Assembly (NCBI GenBank): GCA_003574785.1
Contig: QORU01000006.1
Location: 186,001 to 250,000 of the forward strand
Length of the DNA: 64,000 bases
From: Taklimakanibacter deserti
GTDB lineage: Bacteria > Pseudomonadota > Alphaproteobacteria > Rhizobiales > Aestuariivirgaceae
Direction: 5' to 3'
Shown: in pieces, positions 8,095 to 16,868 of the stretch
Position numbering within the stretch: position 1 is the first letter of the stretch
Layout of the letters: each line of letters begins with the position of its first letter
The notes under the pieces: generated by a model
What the model was told of the DNA's origin: nothing
What the model saw: only the letters and a program-made list of their open reading frames with translations
Databases searched by the model: none
Program-made: the position numbers and the translations under genes

Positions 8095-8607
8095 TCATGA
8101 TGCGGCCTTCTTGCGGGCGACCACTTCCTCATAGGCCCTCTGCAATCGCTCCGTCACCGACGGGCCGCGGCGTTTTTTGGCGGGAGGCTTTCCCAGATGC
8201 AGCTCACGCAACTCCTCAGCGAAATCCCGCCACAGGGCCGGACCGCCCTCTTCAAGAACCTGCGCCCGGATCGACAGCTCTTCGCTGACCGGCATGTATT
8301 TGCGGCCCCAAACTGCCATTTGCGCCAGCACCGGCACGAGGTCGATGCCCTTCTCGGTGAGGCTGTAGAGCGCCTTCTGCTTGTGGCTCGGATCATCCGT
8401 CTTCGACAGTATGCCTTCCTCCAACAGCTTCTTGAGCCGGTCGGCGAGGATGTTGGAGGCGATGCCTTCCATCGACTGGGTGAGCAATTCGCGGAAGTGC
8501 CGTTTGTTGCCGAAGACGATGTCCCTGATGATGATGAGGCTCCATCTGTCGCCCAGCACCTCGAGAGTGAGATTGATGGGGCAACCCGACCGATGCGCGT
8601 CGTGCAT
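8095..8607 (-). CDS. HxlR family transcriptional regulator
   Basis: A 170-residue winged-helix protein. CPINLTLEVLGDRWSLIIIRD is the HxlR N-terminal signature, with Cys at residue 9 where redox-sensing family members keep theirs. HFRELLTQSMEGIASNILADRL is the recognition region. ATG 8607 has GGAG 7 nt upstream; a TTG at 8619 is a poorer choice. It is divergent from the SRPBCC gene at 8697, with two copies of a 12-bp repeat between them. Confidence 0.9.
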   Translation of the reverse strand: MHDAHRSGCPINLTLEVLGDRWSLIIIRDIVFGNKRHFRELLTQSMEGIASNILADRLKKLLEEGILSKTDDPSHKQKALYSLTEKGIDLVPVLAQMAVWGRKYMPVSEELSIRAQVLEEGGPALWRDFAEELRELHLGKPPAKKRRGPSVTERLQRAYEEVVARKKAAS

Positions 8608-8653
8608 GAAAATCTCCAAAAACCGGTTGCATTATCGCATCGGTTTGTGTAAG

Positions 8654-8682
8654 TTACAACTAGTTGCATATTACAACTAGTT
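8654..8682. promoter_or_regulatory. tandem operator candidate for HxlR
   Basis: TTACAACTAGTT occurs twice, at 8654-8665 and 8671-8682, with starts 17 bp apart. Each copy contains the palindrome AACTAGTT. They lie between the divergent HxlR and SRPBCC genes, 15-43 bp before the SRPBCC start. HxlR dimers bind such short dyads, so this is the likely control site of both genes (inference). Confidence 0.6.
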
Positions 8683-8696
8683 ACCGGGAGAACATT

Positions 8697-9164
8697 ATGA
8701 CCCAACGCACCGTAGAACATGGCAATTTCTCGATCGAGCGCCGCTTCGATGCCCCCGCATCCCTGGTTTTCCAGGCCTTGACCGACGTCGAGATGAAGCG
8801 CCGCTGGTTCGCGGAAGGGGACGGCTGGGTCACCGAAAGCTATGCGCTCGATGCGCGTGAAGGCGGGCACGAGGAAGGCACGTTCCGTTATCAGGACGGT
8901 CCGCCGATCCGCAACGAGACCACCTATCTCGATGTCGTCGACGACCGCCGCCTCGTCCTCAGCTATTGCATGTTCATCGACGGCAAGCGCATATCGGCCT
9001 CGCTCGCGACGATCGAGCTTTCCCCTGAGGCCTCCGGCACCAGGCTCATCTATACCGAGCAGGCGGCGTTCCTCGACGGCGCCGACACGCTCAAGACCCG
9101 CAAAGAGGGCTGCGAGCAGCTCTTCGACACGCTCGGCAGCGAGCTCACGCGCCTGGCCGCGTGA
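8697..9164 (+). CDS. SRPBCC (AHSA1-type) protein
   Basis: A 155-residue START-like ligand-binding protein. It opens VEHGNFSIERRFDAPASLVFQAL, followed by MKRRWFAEGDGW and EGGHEEGTFRYQDG, which is typical AHSA1. ATG 8697 is preceded by GGGAG. It is divergent from the HxlR regulator and followed 20 bp later by a GST gene, so the pair is probably induced together through the tandem operator at 8654. Confidence 0.87.
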   Translation: MTQRTVEHGNFSIERRFDAPASLVFQALTDVEMKRRWFAEGDGWVTESYALDAREGGHEEGTFRYQDGPPIRNETTYLDVVDDRRLVLSYCMFIDGKRISASLATIELSPEASGTRLIYTEQAAFLDGADTLKTRKEGCEQLFDTLGSELTRLAA

Positions 9165-9184
9165 TTGGACAAGAGGAGAAAGAC

Positions 9185-9793
9185 ATGAAGCTCTACGTGG
9201 CCCCCGGCCCCAATTCCTATCGCGTGCGCATCTTCATGGCGGAGAAAGGCATCTCGCTGCCGCTGGTCGAGCTCGATTATGGCAAGCGCGAGCACAAATC
9301 GCCGGAATTCCTGAAGCTCAATTCGCTGGGCCAGGTGCCGGTGCTCGTTCTCGATGACGGCACGGTCATCACCGAGAGCGTCGCGATCTGCCGCTATCTC
9401 GAGGCCGTCCATCCCACACCGCCCTTGTTCGGATCGGATCCGGCGAGCCAGGGCAAGATCGAGATGTGGAACCGGCGCATGGAGAACGAAGTCTTCGCCA
9501 CCATCGGCAATGTCACCTTGCATACCGATGAATTCTTCAAGGAGCGGGTGATCCAGGTCCCGGCCTTTGCCGAAGCGCAGAAGCGGATGATCCCGGGGAA
9601 GTGGGCCTGGCTCGATCGCGAGATGAGCGACGGCCGGCCCTATCTCGCCGGCGATGAATTCTCCATCGCCGACATCTCCGGCATGGTCACGCTGTGGCTG
9701 TCGGAAGTGTTCAGCTACGAGGTCCCGGCCGATCTCCCGCATGTGCAGCGCTGGAACGCGCGCCTGCGCCGGCGCCCGAGCTGGAACGCGTGA
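9185..9793 (+). CDS. glutathione S-transferase family protein
   Basis: A 202-residue two-domain GST. The thioredoxin-fold N-terminus has PNSYRVRIFMAEKG, LGQVPVLVLDDG with the cis-Pro, and ITESVAICRYLE, the glutathione gamma-Glu site. The helical C-terminus has the N-capping box YLAGDEFSIADIS. The start follows GAGGAGAAAGAC. It is cotranscribed with the SRPBCC gene and converges with the TolB-like regulator at 12521. The substrate is unknown. Confidence 0.9.
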   Translation: MKLYVAPGPNSYRVRIFMAEKGISLPLVELDYGKREHKSPEFLKLNSLGQVPVLVLDDGTVITESVAICRYLEAVHPTPPLFGSDPASQGKIEMWNRRMENEVFATIGNVTLHTDEFFKERVIQVPAFAEAQKRMIPGKWAWLDREMSDGRPYLAGDEFSIADISGMVTLWLSEVFSYEVPADLPHVQRWNARLRRRPSWNA

Positions 9794-9803
9794 GACGCGC
9801 AGC

Positions 9804-12521
9804 CTACTCTTCCTTTTCCACGCGCTTCAAGATCGCGCGGTAACGGCTGCAGATTGCCGGGTCCTCGAAGAAATCGATTTCATTGTCGGCGATCTCGTCG
9901 ATGGTTAGTCCGGGCCAGAGTGCCTTGAGCTTTGCCAGGGTATCTCGCGCCTGCTTGATTTCGCCCAGCTCGAAATGGCAGATCGTCAGATGCGCGAGCG
10001 ACCACGAATTTACGGTTTCCATTTTTGCGAAGCAGGCCGTTGCCTCGCGATATCGCCCAGCCGTCGTCAGTATGATGCCGCGAAAGTCGTCGTACCAACC
10101 CACGGCGAACGGGTCGCGGCGCTGGGCTTCGTATAGTTCACGCAAGCCCTCTTCCGGCCTGCTCGTGTAATTGAGCAGAAGGGCACGGATGCTTAGGATG
10201 AACGGATCGTTCGGGTTCAGGGCAACCGCCCGGTCGAGACTGATTTCAGCTTGCTTGAATCGATGCAGATACAAGAGGGCAAAGCCGGAAGCGAGATGTC
10301 CATAGGCCTCGTTGGGGTCAAGCTGCAATGCGGTTTTTGCGATCTCCAACCCGGCATGAAGATGATCATAAAGATGACCCGGATCGTAGTAGGCCCAGTA
10401 GCATTTGATGGATTCGACAAAGCTGAACATGGCGTGGGCTGCGGCAAACCGCGGATCGAGCTTTATGGCTTGGCGCAGAAAGGGTTCCGCTTTGAGCACC
10501 GTGTCATAGGTGGCTGCCAGTTGCAGCGCCCTGAGGTAGAAGTCATAAGCCGACATGTTGTCGGTCGGTCGAACCCTGGCGTAGGACGCAATCGCGGTTC
10601 TGGCCTGCCGGGCGAGGCGGGCTGCGATCATCTGGGTGATTTCGTCCTGGATGGCGAAAATGTCGGTGAGCTCGCGGTCATAGTGCTCGCCCCAGACATG
10701 GGCCGCTGAGGCGGCGTCGATCAGCTGCACGGTGACCCGGACCCGGTTGCCGATCTTGCGCACGCTGCCTTCGACGACATACTGGACGCCGAGCTTCTTC
10801 GCCACCTCGGCCACGTCATTCGCCTTGTCGCGGAGCTGGAACGACGAGTTCCGCGCAATGACCAGAAATTCCTTGAACCTGCCGAGTTCGGCGATGATGT
10901 CTTCGGTGATGCCGTCGCTGAAATAATTCTGCTCCGGGTCGCCGCTCATGTTGTCGAAGGGAAGAACGGCGATGGAGGGTTTTTCGTCATGCGGCGCGGC
11001 CCGCTCCGGCAGGCCGGCCTTGCGGAGATTCTCGCGGAAGTGGTCAAGGTAAGCAGCATCATCATAGGGCGCGAGCTTCGGATCGGTCCATTTTTCCAGT
11101 GTGGCGCCGGCATCGAGTTCGAGAGCGCGTTTCACGGATTTCTGGGCCTGCTGCTGGTTCCCGGCGGCAGCGAAGCTCGCCGCCTGATAGACACGCATGA
11201 TGGCGCTATCCAGCGAACGCAGGCGGGCAAAGGCGGCGATCGCCTTGTCATATTGGCGGGCATCGAAATAGATCTGGCCCAGTTGAGCCGTGTACCATTC
11301 GTAGTGGTACGGATTGAGGCGCATGGCCTTTTGCGCGTGCTCGATGCCCTCTTCCGCCCTGCCCGCATAGCTCAGGCAAAGCCCGTAGTCGGTCATTGTC
11401 TCGGCGTCGTTGGGATTGCAGTCGAGGCCCTTTCGGAAGGCCTCGAGGGCCACGCCATGATTCAAAGTATACAAATGATAGTTGGCGAAGGCCCAATGGG
11501 ACCAGGATTCGCCGTCGTCGCAGGCGATCGCCTCCACTGCCCATCGGCGGGCCAGTTCCATCGAGATGTCATAGTCGTCGGCCCAGCCGCAATAGGCGTC
11601 GAGAATGTGACTTATGGACATTTTGGCGTAGGCCTTGGCAAGTCTGGGATCACATTCGATTGCCCTGGCCAGATCCTCCCTGGCACGGATTTCTCCTTCC
11701 TTGGTGAAGCGGCAGGTATCGAGGGCGCGCTGGAGATGGTCCAGGGCGACGAAACTCTCGAGCCCGGTGGACTTGCTTCGATCACGCCAGGCCTTGCCGA
11801 GCCTGCCGCCATAGCCGGAGGCAAGCGTTCCGATGATCGTCCCGGCGATTTCGTCCTGGACCGCGAAGATATCCGTCAGCTGGCGGTCATAAGTCTCGGT
11901 CCAAAGCTGCCGGTTGTCGACTCCGTCGACAAGTTGGACAGAGACGCGGATGCGATCCCCAGCTTTCTGGACACTTCCCTCCAGAATGTAGCGAACCGAA
12001 AGTTCGCGCGCGGCCTCAGCCGATGTCACCGTCCGGTTTCGGTAGGCCAGGGTCGAAATCCGGTCGATGACGAACAACTCGTGGTAGCGCCCGAGGCTGG
12101 CGACGATGTTGAGCGCCAAGCCTTCGCAGAAAATATCCTGCGCCGCGTCGCCGCTCAGATTGGCGAAAGGAAGGACGGCGATGGATGGTTTGGCCTGCGG
12201 CGAAGCCTTGTCTGCGGCAGGCGCGGCCGCGACTGGCCTCGGGCCGGCATATTTGTATCCGCGGCCGTGCACCGTCGTGATCATGCCGGTGTCGAGCGCC
12301 TTGCGCAGCGCCGATATATGCACCTGCAGCGTATTCTCTTCCACCACCATGCCGGGCCAGACCGCATCGAAGAGCTCGGTCTTGCCGACGACCTCTTCCG
12401 GCCTCTCCAGCAACTTGGCGAGGATGTCGAAGGATCGCCCCGAGAGCTCCACCGGCCCCTTGGGTCCTAGCAGAAGCCGTTCGGCGCGCTTCAGGCGGTA
12501 GCTCCCAAACTCCACGTCCAT
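9804..12521 (-). CDS. winged-helix regulator with two tandem TolB-like/TPR modules
   Basis: A 905-residue protein. Residues 1-95 are an OmpR/CadC-like winged helix (LSGRSFDILAKLLERP, ENTLQVHISALRKALD, TVHGRGYKY) without a receiver domain. From residue 111 there is a TolB-N/FlgO-like domain (KPSIAVLPFANLSGD) and TPR helices to about 510. A second TolB-like domain begins at 514 (KPSIAVLPFDNMSGDPEQNY) with its own TPR tail to the end. No transmembrane helix is evident, so it is probably a cytoplasmic regulator using TPRs as a ligand or partner platform. Single-module versions are common in rhizobia; the duplicated module is unusual. Confidence 0.85.
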   Translation of the reverse strand: MDVEFGSYRLKRAERLLLGPKGPVELSGRSFDILAKLLERPEEVVGKTELFDAVWPGMVVEENTLQVHISALRKALDTGMITTVHGRGYKYAGPRPVAAAPAADKASPQAKPSIAVLPFANLSGDAAQDIFCEGLALNIVASLGRYHELFVIDRISTLAYRNRTVTSAEAARELSVRYILEGSVQKAGDRIRVSVQLVDGVDNRQLWTETYDRQLTDIFAVQDEIAGTIIGTLASGYGGRLGKAWRDRSKSTGLESFVALDHLQRALDTCRFTKEGEIRAREDLARAIECDPRLAKAYAKMSISHILDAYCGWADDYDISMELARRWAVEAIACDDGESWSHWAFANYHLYTLNHGVALEAFRKGLDCNPNDAETMTDYGLCLSYAGRAEEGIEHAQKAMRLNPYHYEWYTAQLGQIYFDARQYDKAIAAFARLRSLDSAIMRVYQAASFAAAGNQQQAQKSVKRALELDAGATLEKWTDPKLAPYDDAAYLDHFRENLRKAGLPERAAPHDEKPSIAVLPFDNMSGDPEQNYFSDGITEDIIAELGRFKEFLVIARNSSFQLRDKANDVAEVAKKLGVQYVVEGSVRKIGNRVRVTVQLIDAASAAHVWGEHYDRELTDIFAIQDEITQMIAARLARQARTAIASYARVRPTDNMSAYDFYLRALQLAATYDTVLKAEPFLRQAIKLDPRFAAAHAMFSFVESIKCYWAYYDPGHLYDHLHAGLEIAKTALQLDPNEAYGHLASGFALLYLHRFKQAEISLDRAVALNPNDPFILSIRALLLNYTSRPEEGLRELYEAQRRDPFAVGWYDDFRGIILTTAGRYREATACFAKMETVNSWSLAHLTICHFELGEIKQARDTLAKLKALWPGLTIDEIADNEIDFFEDPAICSRYRAILKRVEKEE

Positions 12522-12662
12522 GTGCCGAGAACCCGTTCCTCGGGAGCAGAATAACCCAAGTTGTTCCCTAAGGCGAACTTCAGGATCTTTCAGGATTCTT
12601 CAGCTTCGCGCCAAGGACCTGAACGGCAAGCGGTGTCATTTTCATGGGTACAGGAGGACGCC

Positions 12663-12884
12663 ATGTCCGACATCATTTCCACGGTCCCCATCTCCATCCG
12701 CCGCCGCTCCAGCCTGTCACGGCCAAGCTTACCGAGAATTGGGGTCGGAGCAGCCCTTGGCGCAATCGCCGGGCTTCTGGGCCACGCGTTCAATATGGCC
12801 TATGTGGCCCCCTACACGAGCCTTCAGTGCCGGCCGCCAGTCATTCCGGACAATGATCTCGAAGGTCGCGATCCAGATTGGTGA
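12663..12884 (+). CDS. small membrane protein of unknown function
   Basis: A 73-residue ORF with a strong AGGAGG ribosome site 7 nt before ATG 12663. It has a basic N-terminal stretch (SIRRRSSLSRPSLPRIG), one hydrophobic segment (GVGAALGAIAGLLGHAFNMAYVAP) and an acidic tail ending NDLEGRDPDW. It lies in the gap between the TolB-like regulator and mmsB, on the opposite strand from both. I do not recognise the family. The ribosome site and protein-like composition favour a real gene. Confidence 0.55.
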   Translation: MSDIISTVPISIRRRSSLSRPSLPRIGVGAALGAIAGLLGHAFNMAYVAPYTSLQCRPPVIPDNDLEGRDPDW

Positions 12885-12889
12885 ACTGC

Positions 12890-13774
12890 TTAATCCCGCC
12901 GCGCGGCGGCGAGATGGCGGATGATGGCGGAGAAATCCTGCGTGGCGCCGCCTTCCTCGTTGAAGCGTCGATAGAGCTGCTCGGCATGGGCGCCGAGCGG
13001 CGTCGCAGCACCGGTCTCTGACGCCGCCTGCTGCGCCAAAGCGAGGTCCTTGAGCATGAGAGCTGCGGCAAAGCCCGGCTTGTAGTCGTTGTCGGCGGGC
13101 GATTTGGGCCCGACACCCGGCACCGGGCAATAGGTGGTCAGCGACCAGCACTGGCCGGAAGCGGCCGAGGCGACGTCGTAGAGCGCTTTGGCATCCAGGC
13201 CGAGTTTTTCGGCCAGCACGAAGGCTTCCGACACCGCGATCATCGATATGCCGAGGATCATGTTGTTGCAGATCTTGGCCGCCTGCCCCGCCCCCGCTTC
13301 GCCGCAATGGACGATGCGCTTGCCCATGGCGGCCAGAATCGGCTGGCCGCGCTCGAAAGCACGCTTCTCGCCGCCCACCATGAAGGTGAGCGTCGCCGCG
13401 GCAGCACCCGCCGTGCCGCCCGAGACCGGCGCATCGAGGCTCTGCAGGCGCGCCTGCTGCGCCAGGCCGTGCGCTTCGCGGGCGCTCGCCACATCGATGG
13501 TCGAGCAATCGATGAAGAGCGTGTTGGGCGGCGCCGATTTGAGGATGTGGCGATAGAGATCGAGCACATGCTGGCCTGCCGGCACCATGGTGACGACGGC
13601 TTCGGCGCCGGTGACCGCATCCTCGGCACTCTGCGCCGCGGCAACGCCTTGCCCGGCGGCTTTCTCCAGATTGGCCGGCACGATGTCGAAGCCCGTGACC
13701 GCGAATCCCTTGGCCGCCAGATTGGCCGCCATGGGTCCGCCCATATGCCCAAGGCCGATGAACGCGATCTTCAT
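12890..13774 (-). CDS. mmsB: 3-hydroxyisobutyrate dehydrogenase
   Basis: A 294-residue NAD-dependent beta-hydroxyacid dehydrogenase that oxidises 3-hydroxyisobutyrate to methylmalonate semialdehyde in valine breakdown. IAFIGLGHMGGPMAANL is the Rossmann motif. DAPVSGGTAGAAAATLTFMV is the substrate-binding block. AGQAAKICNNMILG contains the catalytic Lys, and CWSLTTYCPVPGV is typical of MmsB. ATG 13774 sits 9 nt after GGGGAG and 5 nt past the upstream stop. It is the last gene of the operon that starts with aauB. Confidence 0.92.
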   Translation of the reverse strand: MKIAFIGLGHMGGPMAANLAAKGFAVTGFDIVPANLEKAAGQGVAAAQSAEDAVTGAEAVVTMVPAGQHVLDLYRHILKSAPPNTLFIDCSTIDVASAREAHGLAQQARLQSLDAPVSGGTAGAAAATLTFMVGGEKRAFERGQPILAAMGKRIVHCGEAGAGQAAKICNNMILGISMIAVSEAFVLAEKLGLDAKALYDVASAASGQCWSLTTYCPVPGVGPKSPADNDYKPGFAAALMLKDLALAQQAASETGAATPLGAHAEQLYRRFNEEGGATQDFSAIIRHLAAARRD

Positions 13775-13779
13775 GGTCT

Positions 13780-14826
13780 TCAACTCCCCGCTGCCAGGCC
13801 GAGCTCATCCTTGCCGAGCGGCGCGAACAGCGCCACGACATCGCTCATGCGCACATCGTCGAGATGCGCCGGGCGCCATTGCGGCTTGCCGTCCTTGTCG
13901 ACGATGAGCGCCCGGACGCCTTCACGGAAATCATGCAGGCCCGTGGCGCGATGGGCATAACGATACTCGTGATCGAGGCTTTCTTCCACCCGGCCGAAGC
14001 CCCGCACCTTGCGGACGGAGAAATGCGCGGCGGCGAGCGCTGTGGGCGAATGGGAGGATATCTTGCCGAGCGTCTCTTCCGCCCAGGGGCCCGCCATCGC
14101 CTTGAGCCGGCGCGCCGCTTCCTGGACCGTCTCGGTGCCGAAAATGAGATCGATATCGGCTTGCCGGGCCGCGAGACCGCTGGCGCCGGGAGGGATGCTG
14201 AAACGACGCGCCGTTTCGCCGGCATCTTGTCCCTCGCTGAGCGCCGCGACGAAGGCCGGAATATCCTCGGCCCTGATCATCGTGTCGGCGAAGCCTGCAT
14301 AAATTGCGTCCGCCGCATTCATGCGATAGGCGACCGCCGCCATATACTCTCCCGCATGACCTGGTGCCCGCGCCAGGAGCCAGGCGCCGCCGACATCCGG
14401 CGTGAAGCCGATCGCGGTTTCGGGCATCCCCACGAACGAGCGCTCGGTGACGATGCGATGCGAGCCATGGGCCGAAAGCCCGACGCCGCCGCCGAGGCAG
14501 AAACCATCCATGAGCGCGACATAGGGTTTCTCATAGCGCGCGATCATCGCATTGAGCCGGTATTCGGCGCGCCAATAGGCCCGCGGGAATTCGGGATCGG
14601 TCGGGATCATGTCATAGACCGCGCGGATGTCGCCGCCGGCGCAGAAGGCGCGGCCGCCGGCGCCGTCGATGACGACATGCTTGACGGAGGCGTCGTCGCG
14701 CCACCGAACGAGCGCCGCCGTGATGGCGTCCGTCATCGGACGATTGAGGGCATTGAGCGCCTTGGGCCGATTGAGCGTGATGCGGCCGGCGGCACCTTCG
14801 ATGCGGATCACGACGTCGTCTGTCAT
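13780..14826 (-). CDS. 3-hydroxyisobutyryl-CoA hydrolase
   Basis: A 348-residue crotonase-fold protein. Length and the conserved blocks LMDGFCLGGGVGLSAHGSHRIVTE, MPETAIGFTPDVGGAW and DFREGVRALIVDKDGKPQW identify the HIBCH branch rather than a plain enoyl-CoA hydratase. It releases CoA from 3-hydroxyisobutyryl-CoA, giving the substrate of the MmsB protein encoded 5 bp downstream. The acyl-CoA dehydrogenase stop is 5 bp upstream, so these three genes are tightly coupled. No separate methacrylyl-CoA hydratase is in the window. Confidence 0.9.
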   Translation of the reverse strand: MTDDVVIRIEGAAGRITLNRPKALNALNRPMTDAITAALVRWRDDASVKHVVIDGAGGRAFCAGGDIRAVYDMIPTDPEFPRAYWRAEYRLNAMIARYEKPYVALMDGFCLGGGVGLSAHGSHRIVTERSFVGMPETAIGFTPDVGGAWLLARAPGHAGEYMAAVAYRMNAADAIYAGFADTMIRAEDIPAFVAALSEGQDAGETARRFSIPPGASGLAARQADIDLIFGTETVQEAARRLKAMAGPWAEETLGKISSHSPTALAAAHFSVRKVRGFGRVEESLDHEYRYAHRATGLHDFREGVRALIVDKDGKPQWRPAHLDDVRMSDVVALFAPLGKDELGLAAGS

Positions 14827-14831
14827 CTGTC

Positions 14832-15974
14832 TCAGCTATCCAGCATGTCACGGGCGATGATGACGCGCATGATCTCATTGGTGCCTTCGAGGATCTGATG
14901 CACGCGCAGATCGCGCACCAGCTTCTCGATGCCGAAATCCCTGAGATAGCCATAGCCGCCATGAATCTGCAGCGCTTCATTGGCGACGCGGAAGCCGGTG
15001 TCGGTGACGAGCCTTTTGGCCATGGCGCAGAACTTGCGCGCATCGGGCGCATCCTGGCTGAGCTTCCAGGCCGCCTGATAGAGGAAGATGCGCGCCGCCT
15101 GCAATTCCGTCTCCATATCGGCGATCTTGAACTGCAGCGCCTGGAAATGGGAGAGGCTTTTGCCGAAGGCCTTGCGCTCCTTCATATAGGCGACGGCCTT
15201 GTCCAGAGCCGCTTGCGCCGCCCCCAGACTGCAGGCGGCGATATTGAGCCTGCCGCCATTGAGGCCGTTCATCGCGATCGAGAAACCTTTGCCTTCCCCG
15301 CCAATGAGATGGGCCGCGGGCACACGCACCTGATCGAGATTAACGGTCGCGGTCGCCTGCGCATTCCAGCCCATCTTCTTCTCATTGGCGCCGAAGCTCA
15401 GGCCTTCGGTGCCCTTCTCGACGAGCATGCAGGAGATTCCCTTCGGTCCCTCCCCGCCGGTGCGGCACATCACCAGATAGATGTCGGAATAGCCGCCGCC
15501 CGAGATGAAGGCCTTGGAGCCGGTCAGGCGGTAATGGCTGTTGCCGTCCTTGACCGCCTTGGTCTTGAGCGCCGCCGCATCCGAACCTGAGCCGGGCTCG
15601 GTGAGGCAGTAGCTCGCGACGACGTCCATGGCGCAGAACCTGGGTAGCCAGGCCTGGCGTTGCTCCTCCGTGCCATGGGTGTCGATGATCCAGGCGCACA
15701 TATTGTGGATCGAGAGGAAGCTCGCCACCACGGGGTCGGCATAGGAGAGTTCCTCGAAGATGAGAGCCGATTCGACGCGGGAGAGGCCCGATCCACCGTG
15801 ATCCTCGCGCACCGTGATGGCGGCAAGCCCGAGCTCCGCCGCCTGTTTCAGCACATCGCGCGGGATCGTCTTCTCTTCGTCCCATTGCGCGGCGAAGGGT
15901 GCCAACTTCTCGGCCGCGAAGCCGCGCACCATGTCCCGGATGGCAATCTGGTCGGCGGTCAGCGAAAAATCCAT
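14832..15974 (-). CDS. acyl-CoA dehydrogenase, probably isobutyryl-CoA dehydrogenase
   Basis: A 380-residue FAD enzyme. CLTEPGSGSDAAALKT and GSKAFISGGGYSD are flavin and substrate motifs. QILEGTNEIMRVIIARDML carries the canonical catalytic Glu. The order with HIBCH and MmsB matches the valine route (isobutyryl-CoA to methacrylyl-CoA), so ACAD8-like activity is the best call; 2-methylbutyryl-CoA could also be used. The start at 15974 is preferred to 16010 because it follows the cytochrome c stop by 7 bp without overlap. It belongs to the aau operon by spacing. Confidence 0.85.
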   Translation of the reverse strand: MDFSLTADQIAIRDMVRGFAAEKLAPFAAQWDEEKTIPRDVLKQAAELGLAAITVREDHGGSGLSRVESALIFEELSYADPVVASFLSIHNMCAWIIDTHGTEEQRQAWLPRFCAMDVVASYCLTEPGSGSDAAALKTKAVKDGNSHYRLTGSKAFISGGGYSDIYLVMCRTGGEGPKGISCMLVEKGTEGLSFGANEKKMGWNAQATATVNLDQVRVPAAHLIGGEGKGFSIAMNGLNGGRLNIAACSLGAAQAALDKAVAYMKERKAFGKSLSHFQALQFKIADMETELQAARIFLYQAAWKLSQDAPDARKFCAMAKRLVTDTGFRVANEALQIHGGYGYLRDFGIEKLVRDLRVHQILEGTNEIMRVIIARDMLDS

Positions 15975-15981
15975 GAAACGC

Positions 15982-16419
15982 TCAAGGGTAGGTGCCGATG
16001 CTGTAGCCATCGGCCTTTAGCCGATCCTCGACCTCTTTGCGATAGGCCATGATATCGGCCGGCGCCTCGCTTCTCAGCGCCTTGATTTCCGCACCGTCAA
16101 AGGGCTTCCAGCTCTCGGGCGTGCTCTCGCCGCCATAGATCTTCACCACCCAGTTGAGCAAGGCCGCGGTCTCCTCGCCATCGAGACCCGAATTGACGAT
16201 GCCCGGCACATTGGCGAAGTAAAGCCGTGCCTCCTGCGTGCGCACCAGATGGCCGACGACGCCTTTGAGCGGCGGGATACGTCCAAGCTCCGGGCTGACG
16301 CCCTCGGCCGTGTGGCAGCCGGTGCAATGCAGCGCATAATTATAGTTGGGTTCCACCGCTTGCGCGCCTGCCACCCCGAGAAAAGTTGCGACAATGACGA
16401 CGGCACAGCGGCGCATCAT
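15982..16419 (-). CDS. monohaem c-type cytochrome (periplasmic), second in aau operon
   Basis: A 145-residue protein with a signal peptide (MMRRCAVVIVATFLGVAGAQA) and one CTGCH haem site near the N-terminus of the mature chain. Four ATG codons are stacked at 16425-16414; the third is best spaced from GGAG. It overlaps the previous cytochrome gene if the first ATG is used. Likely role: passing electrons from the amine dehydrogenase towards the terminal oxidase (inference from operon position). Confidence 0.82.
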   Translation of the reverse strand: MMRRCAVVIVATFLGVAGAQAVEPNYNYALHCTGCHTAEGVSPELGRIPPLKGVVGHLVRTQEARLYFANVPGIVNSGLDGEETAALLNWVVKIYGGESTPESWKPFDGAEIKALRSEAPADIMAYRKEVEDRLKADGYSIGTYP

Positions 16420-16421
16420 CA

Positions 16422-16868
16422 TCATTCTCCGAATTTCGACCGCATGTCGCGCAGAGTCTGGTGATCGACTGTGGTCTTTCTGAGGAGGGCGACGTCGGCT
16501 GTGACCAGGGGCTTGTACTGGTCCGCCGCCAGGCCGTTGAGATCCCGCGCCACGTAATTGGCGAGGCCGGCGACGTCATCGTCGCTGAAATCGGTGCGCG
16601 GCGGCATGGCGCTCGTATAGAGCTGGCCCTTGACCTTGATGGGGCCAGAGAGCCCGTGGATGATGACGAGCGCCACATAATCGCGCTGGACGCTGCCCGC
16701 TTTCCTGAGCGTCTCCGAAACGAGCGGTGGTGCCAGGCCCGGCGTGCCGACCCCGCCCTGTTGATGGCAGGCGACGCAATTCTCCGAAAACAGGGACGCG
16801 CTATCCGCTGCCGCGGCACCGGACGAGACCCTGAGCAGCGCGGCACCCAGAACGAGCCGTTGCATCAT
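16422..16868 (-). CDS. monohaem c-type cytochrome (periplasmic), first in aau operon
   Basis: A 148-residue protein with an N-terminal signal (MMQRLVLGAALLRVSSGAAA), haem site CVACH and a probable distal Met in TSAMPPRTDF, a class I cytochrome c layout. Its ATG overlaps the stop of aauA by one base (TGATG), implying translational coupling. A small monohaem cytochrome c directly after aauA is also described in the Alcaligenes aau cluster, so it is a likely electron acceptor of the dehydrogenase. Confidence 0.85.
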   Translation of the reverse strand: MMQRLVLGAALLRVSSGAAAADSASLFSENCVACHQQGGVGTPGLAPPLVSETLRKAGSVQRDYVALVIIHGLSGPIKVKGQLYTSAMPPRTDFSDDDVAGLANYVARDLNGLAADQYKPLVTADVALLRKTTVDHQTLRDMRSKFGE

